From: M55B165 sp051744245
Lineage (GTDB): Bacteria > Actinomycetota > Humimicrobiia > Humimicrobiales > Humimicrobiaceae
Direction: 5' to 3'
Length of the DNA stretch: 43,855 nt
Assembly: GCA_051744245.1 (NCBI GenBank)
Contig: JBNJCV010000007.1
Location: forward strand, 1 to 43,855
Notes under the pieces: model-generated
The model's database searches: none
The model's input: the letters and a program-made list of their open reading frames with translations, nothing else
What the model was told of the DNA's origin: nothing
Translations under genes and position numbers: made by a program
Part shown: positions 40,701 through 43,855 of the stretch, piece by piece
Position numbering within the stretch: position 1 is the first letter of the stretch
Layout: each line of letters starts with the position of its first letter

Positions 40701-41852
40701 ATGGACTATTTTTTAAATGAAGAGCAGCAGATGATTAAGGATATATGCAGGCAAATAACCGAAGAAAGGATAAAACCAGTAAGGGCTGAACTAGATGAAA
40801 AAGAGATTTTCCCTTCAGATATATTAAAGGAGATAGGCCAAAGTGATCTATTCAGGCTGTTTATCCCGGAAGAATATGGAGGAATGGGAACAGGAATATT
40901 TGAGGTTTGCCTGGCTACTGAAGAACTAAGCCGGGGCTGCCTTAGTGTGGCTACATCTTATGCAGCTAGCGGTCTGGGGTTTTTGCCCATCCTTATATCC
41001 GGCAGTGAAGAGCAAAAGAAAAAATACTTACCTGATCTTGCCAGCGGTAAAAAGCTGGCAGCTTTTGGACTTACTGAACCGGAAGCTGGCAGCGATGCAG
41101 GTGGTATTAAAACAAAGGCTGAAAACAAGGGGGATCACTATATAATAAATGGTACAAAACAATGGATTACTAATGGGGGAGAAGCGGATATCTATACTAT
41201 ATTTGCCATGACCGATCCCCAAAGAGGCAGTAGGGGGGCTAGTGCATTTATTCTAGAAAAGGGAATGGAAGGTTTTGAATTTGGAAAAAAGGAAAACAAA
41301 ATGGGAATTAGGGCTTCTGCCACCCGGGAGCTGATTTTTAATAATTGCAAGGTTCCAGCTGAAAATATAATAGGCAGGGAAGGCATGGGTTTTCTGGTTG
41401 CTATGAAAACCTTAGATAATTCTAGGCCTGCGGTTGGTGCTCAAGCTGTAGGAGTTGCCCAGGGGGCCCTGGAAGAGGCTTTAGGCTATGCAAAGCTAAG
41501 GAGGCAATTTGATTCCACCATTGCATCCTTTCAAGCCGTAAGGCATATGCTTGCGGATATGGCTACTAAGGTTGAAGCTGCAAGGAACCTTGTTTATCAT
41601 TCAGCAAAAGTAGTTGACAGCGGTTCAAAAGATGTATCCAGGATTTCGGCCATGGCTAAAATGTTTGCATCAGATATTGCAATGGAGGTAACAACGGATG
41701 CCGTGCAGATCTTTGGGGGTTACGGCTATATGAAGGAATACCCGGTAGAGAAGATGATGAGGGACGCAAAAATATTACAAATTTATGAAGGCACCAACCA
41801 GATACAGAGGGATGTAATTGGTCTTGATTTGGTAAAAAAGGGCTTTAACTAA
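40701..41852 (+). CDS. Acyl-CoA dehydrogenase
   Basis: A 383-residue FAD enzyme. LNEEQQMIKDICRQI opens the N-terminal helical domain. PEEYGGMGTGI, FGLTEPEAGSDAG and KQWITNGG form the FAD/beta domain. The C-terminal domain has RRQFDSTIASFQAV, QIFGGYGYMKEYP and IYEGTNQIQR with the catalytic Glu, placing it with short/medium-chain enzymes such as butyryl-CoA dehydrogenase. TGGAGG precedes the ATG. etfB and etfA follow within 5 and 14 bases, so this is an acyl-CoA dehydrogenase-Etf unit, which might work in fatty-acid/amino-acid degradation or as an electron-bifurcating enoyl-CoA reductase. The chain length is not determinable here. Confidence 0.94.
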   Translation: MDYFLNEEQQMIKDICRQITEERIKPVRAELDEKEIFPSDILKEIGQSDLFRLFIPEEYGGMGTGIFEVCLATEELSRGCLSVATSYAASGLGFLPILISGSEEQKKKYLPDLASGKKLAAFGLTEPEAGSDAGGIKTKAENKGDHYIINGTKQWITNGGEADIYTIFAMTDPQRGSRGASAFILEKGMEGFEFGKKENKMGIRASATRELIFNNCKVPAENIIGREGMGFLVAMKTLDNSRPAVGAQAVGVAQGALEEALGYAKLRRQFDSTIASFQAVRHMLADMATKVEAARNLVYHSAKVVDSGSKDVSRISAMAKMFASDIAMEVTTDAVQIFGGYGYMKEYPVEKMMRDAKILQIYEGTNQIQRDVIGLDLVKKGFN

Positions 41853-41856
41853 GAGG

Positions 41857-42657
41857 GTGATTAAAATTAAAATAGTGGTTTGTATAAAACAAGTACCAGG
41901 AAGCACTGAAATAAAAATAAATCCGGACACCAATACCCTGGTAAGGGAAGGGGTTGAAAACGCTATAAACCCTTTTGACAGCTATGCAATAGAAGAGGCA
42001 ATAAGGGTTAAGGAAAGGGTTGGAGGTAATTCCGAGGTACTGGCAGTTACCATGGGACCTCCCCAGGCAGAAGATATTTTAAAAGATTCAATATCAATGG
42101 GGGTAGATAAGGCAATACTTCTTTCAGATAGGGCATTTGCCGGAGCTGATACCTGGGCTACGTCACTGGTAATTGCAAAAACTGTAAACAGGATTGGAGA
42201 TGTTAGTCTTATTATTTTTGGGAAGCAGACCCTTGACGGGGATACCGGACAAGTAGGTCCTGAATTTGCTCAACATATGAATATCCCTTTTATTGGGTAT
42301 GTAAGTCAAATAATTGATATTAGAAAAAAAACTATAAAAGCTAAAAGGCTTATGGAAGACAGGTATGAAACTATTGAAGTTGGTTTGCCTGCAGCTATTT
42401 CTGTAGTAAAAGACATAAACCAGCCCAGGATACCTTCGCTTAGGGGTAAAATGAAGGCAAAAAAAGAAAAGATTCCTATCTGGGGCAAGGATGATATAGA
42501 GGCTGAAGAAGATGAAGTGGGACTGATGGGGTCATATACTAAAGTGATTAAAATATTTACTCCCGATATAAAGCATGAGGTAAAAATACTCGGGGGCAGC
42601 ATAGATGAGAAAGTTGACCAGCTTTTCAGTGAGTTAAAAGAATTAAATGTGGTTTAG
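41857..42657 (+). CDS. etfB: Electron transfer flavoprotein beta subunit
   Basis: A 266-residue EtfB: VVCIKQVPGSTEIKI, NPFDSYAIEEAIRV, VTMGPPQAEDIL, GKQTLDGDTGQVGPE and the late LPAAISVVKDINQPRIPSLRGK. It holds AMP or FAD and accepts electrons with EtfA. The GTG at 41857 is directly at the end of the GAGG Shine-Dalgarno. An ATT at 41866, 6 bases after AGGGTG, would give the typical N-terminus KIVVCIKQ and may be the true start. It lies between the acyl-CoA dehydrogenase gene and etfA. Confidence 0.94.
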   Translation: MIKIKIVVCIKQVPGSTEIKINPDTNTLVREGVENAINPFDSYAIEEAIRVKERVGGNSEVLAVTMGPPQAEDILKDSISMGVDKAILLSDRAFAGADTWATSLVIAKTVNRIGDVSLIIFGKQTLDGDTGQVGPEFAQHMNIPFIGYVSQIIDIRKKTIKAKRLMEDRYETIEVGLPAAISVVKDINQPRIPSLRGKMKAKKEKIPIWGKDDIEAEEDEVGLMGSYTKVIKIFTPDIKHEVKILGGSIDEKVDQLFSELKELNVV

Positions 42658-42671
42658 GAGGGTTGTAGCTA

Positions 42672-43855
42672 GTGGAGATTAGAGTTAACAAGGAAAAATG
42701 CACCGGTTGCAAATTATGCCAGAAGGCATGTTTTTATGATGCTATTGAGATGAAGGAAGGGATTGCTGTAGTTAACCAGAACTGTGTTTATTGCAGCGCT
42801 TGCATTGGCGCATGTAAGTTTGATGCCATTAATATAACCGGGTTAAAAGAAGAAAAAAAAGATTTTTCGGATTATGAGGGAGTTTGTGTATACCTGGAAT
42901 CCAGAGGCTCAGAGTTAATTGATGTTGGTTTTGAGCTGTTAACTAAGGGCAGGGAGCTTGCTGATGAATTAGGGACAAAGCTTTCTGCAGCAGCTATTGG
43001 GTATAATATAAGCGGGGCTGCGGATGAGGCATTTAAATATGGCTTGGATAAATTATACCTGATAGACAATAAAGCATTTGAAAATAATCTGGATGATATA
43101 TATAGCAAGGCTTTAGTTAGGATTATTCAGGGGTATAAACCAGAAATATTTCTAGCGGGAGCTACTTCTTTTGGAAGGTCACTGGTTCCAAAGGTGGCGG
43201 CAATCTTGCGGACAGGTCTTACCGCAGATTGTACTGGCCTTAAGATAGATAAAAAAACACGGTTGCTTGAGCAAACCAGGCCCACTTTCGGGGGTAATAT
43301 ACTAGCCACTATTATTTCTGAGAAATCCAGACCTCAGATGGCCACTGTCCGTCCTCATGTAATGGCTGCAAAAAAAATTACAGAAAAGGCTAACACAGAT
43401 GGGAAGATTGAAAAAATTGAAATTGAAGAAGAAAAATACAACAGCCGGTACAATCTGGTAAACGTAGACCGCGATACTGAAGAAGATATTAACATTACGG
43501 ATTATGAGGTTTTAGTTTCTGGTGGAAGAGGACTCGGGGGCCCAGAGCATTTTTCAATGCTTAAGGAGCTTGCAGATTTACTTGGAGGCACTTTGGGGGC
43601 TTCAAGGGCTGCAGTGGATGCAGGGTGGATATCGTATCCGCATCAAGTAGGCCAAACGGGGAAAACGGTTAATCCCAAAATATATATAGCTTGCGGAATT
43701 TCAGGTGCTATACAGCATTTAGCTGGCATGCAGACATCGGATATAATAATTGCCATAAACAAAGATCCAGAAGCGCCTATTTTTAAAATTGCAAATTATG
43801 GTATTGTTGAGGACCTTTTTGAGGTAGTACCAAAGCTTATAAAAAGGATTAAGAG
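42672..43855 (+). CDS. etfA: Electron transfer flavoprotein alpha subunit with ferredoxin domain (cut by window end)
   Basis: 394 codons to the window edge, with no stop reached. From GTG 42672, with AGGAGG about 9 bases upstream, the N-terminus is a two-cluster ferredoxin domain: CTGCKLCQKAC (residues 10-20) and CVYCSACIGAC. The EtfA alpha/beta domain then follows (ATSFGRSLVPKVAA, GLTADCTGL, TRPTFGGN). The C-terminal FAD domain has SGGRGLGGPEHF, GASRAAVDAGW, QVGQTGKTVNPK, YIACGISGAIQH and AINKDP. Only a few residues are probably missing. The same ferredoxin-EtfA layout is known in the CarE subunit of caffeyl-CoA reductase, an electron-bifurcating enzyme, so ferredoxin-linked electron flow is plausible here. 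Confidence 0.93.
   Translation, partial: MEIRVNKEKCTGCKLCQKACFYDAIEMKEGIAVVNQNCVYCSACIGACKFDAINITGLKEEKKDFSDYEGVCVYLESRGSELIDVGFELLTKGRELADELGTKLSAAAIGYNISGAADEAFKYGLDKLYLIDNKAFENNLDDIYSKALVRIIQGYKPEIFLAGATSFGRSLVPKVAAILRTGLTADCTGLKIDKKTRLLEQTRPTFGGNILATIISEKSRPQMATVRPHVMAAKKITEKANTDGKIEKIEIEEEKYNSRYNLVNVDRDTEEDINITDYEVLVSGGRGLGGPEHFSMLKELADLLGGTLGASRAAVDAGWISYPHQVGQTGKTVNPKIYIACGISGAIQHLAGMQTSDIIIAINKDPEAPIFKIANYGIVEDLFEVVPKLIKRIK

Overview
The window looks like a piece of an anaerobic, AT-rich bacterial chromosome. Gene order is very close to that of Firmicutes and related monoderm lineages: rpsF-ssb-rpsR-DUF2232-rplI-dnaB-purA and lysS-mcsA-mcsB-clpC-disA-ispD-ispF-gltX-cysE-cysS-rlmB-yacP both follow the Bacillus subtilis order with a few slots missing. 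Ribosomal protein S18 is the zinc-ligand (C..C...C..H) form. TTG starts (rpsF, rpsR, rplI) are common, gltX appears to start at ATT, and TGA is used as a normal stop. No rRNA, tRNA, CRISPR, phage or IS element is visible. The lineage cannot be named from the window alone; an uncultured, Firmicutes-like or deep actinobacterial anaerobe would fit.

Left part (1-8747): an intact trehalose-6-phosphate synthase (otsA) is followed by an otsB broken by four single-base losses. On the minus strand lie a GerMN lipoprotein and two 2-hydroxyacyl-CoA-dehydratase-type subunits. A plus-strand operon then carries a nicotinamidase-like hydrolase, nicotinate phosphoribosyltransferase, a histidine phosphatase and an MscS channel.

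Core information-processing block (8748-31699): an rpsF operon with a promoter and a possible S6:S18 leader runs through dnaB, purA, purD and purE to an all-AU intrinsic terminator. A lone pstB follows. A consensus promoter precedes greA-lysS. The mcsA-mcsB-clpC-disA-ispDF-gltX-cysES-nitroreductase-rlmB-yacP-nuclease string comes next. Slots usually held by gdpP, ctsR, radA, yacL and mrnC are empty, and McsB has lost most of the expected ATP-phosphate-binding arginines.

Right part (31714-43855): a minus-strand operon runs from a cytosolic [NiFe] hydrogenase (small, large) into MetV, MetF and the matching hydrogenase maturation protease, which suggests H2-linked methylene-tetrahydrofolate reduction. 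After a solitary FeoA there is a minus-strand bioY / carboxyltransferase-BCCP fusion / accC operon. Its carboxyltransferase domain has lost the metal-binding His-x-His. It is divergent from an acyl-CoA dehydrogenase-EtfB-EtfA operon (EtfA with an N-terminal ferredoxin domain, cut by the window end). A 71-bp dyad lies between the two operons and covers promoter elements. Together, the hydrogenase-MetVF cluster, the dehydratases and acyl-CoA dehydrogenase/Etf suggest a fermentative or acetogen-like redox metabolism.
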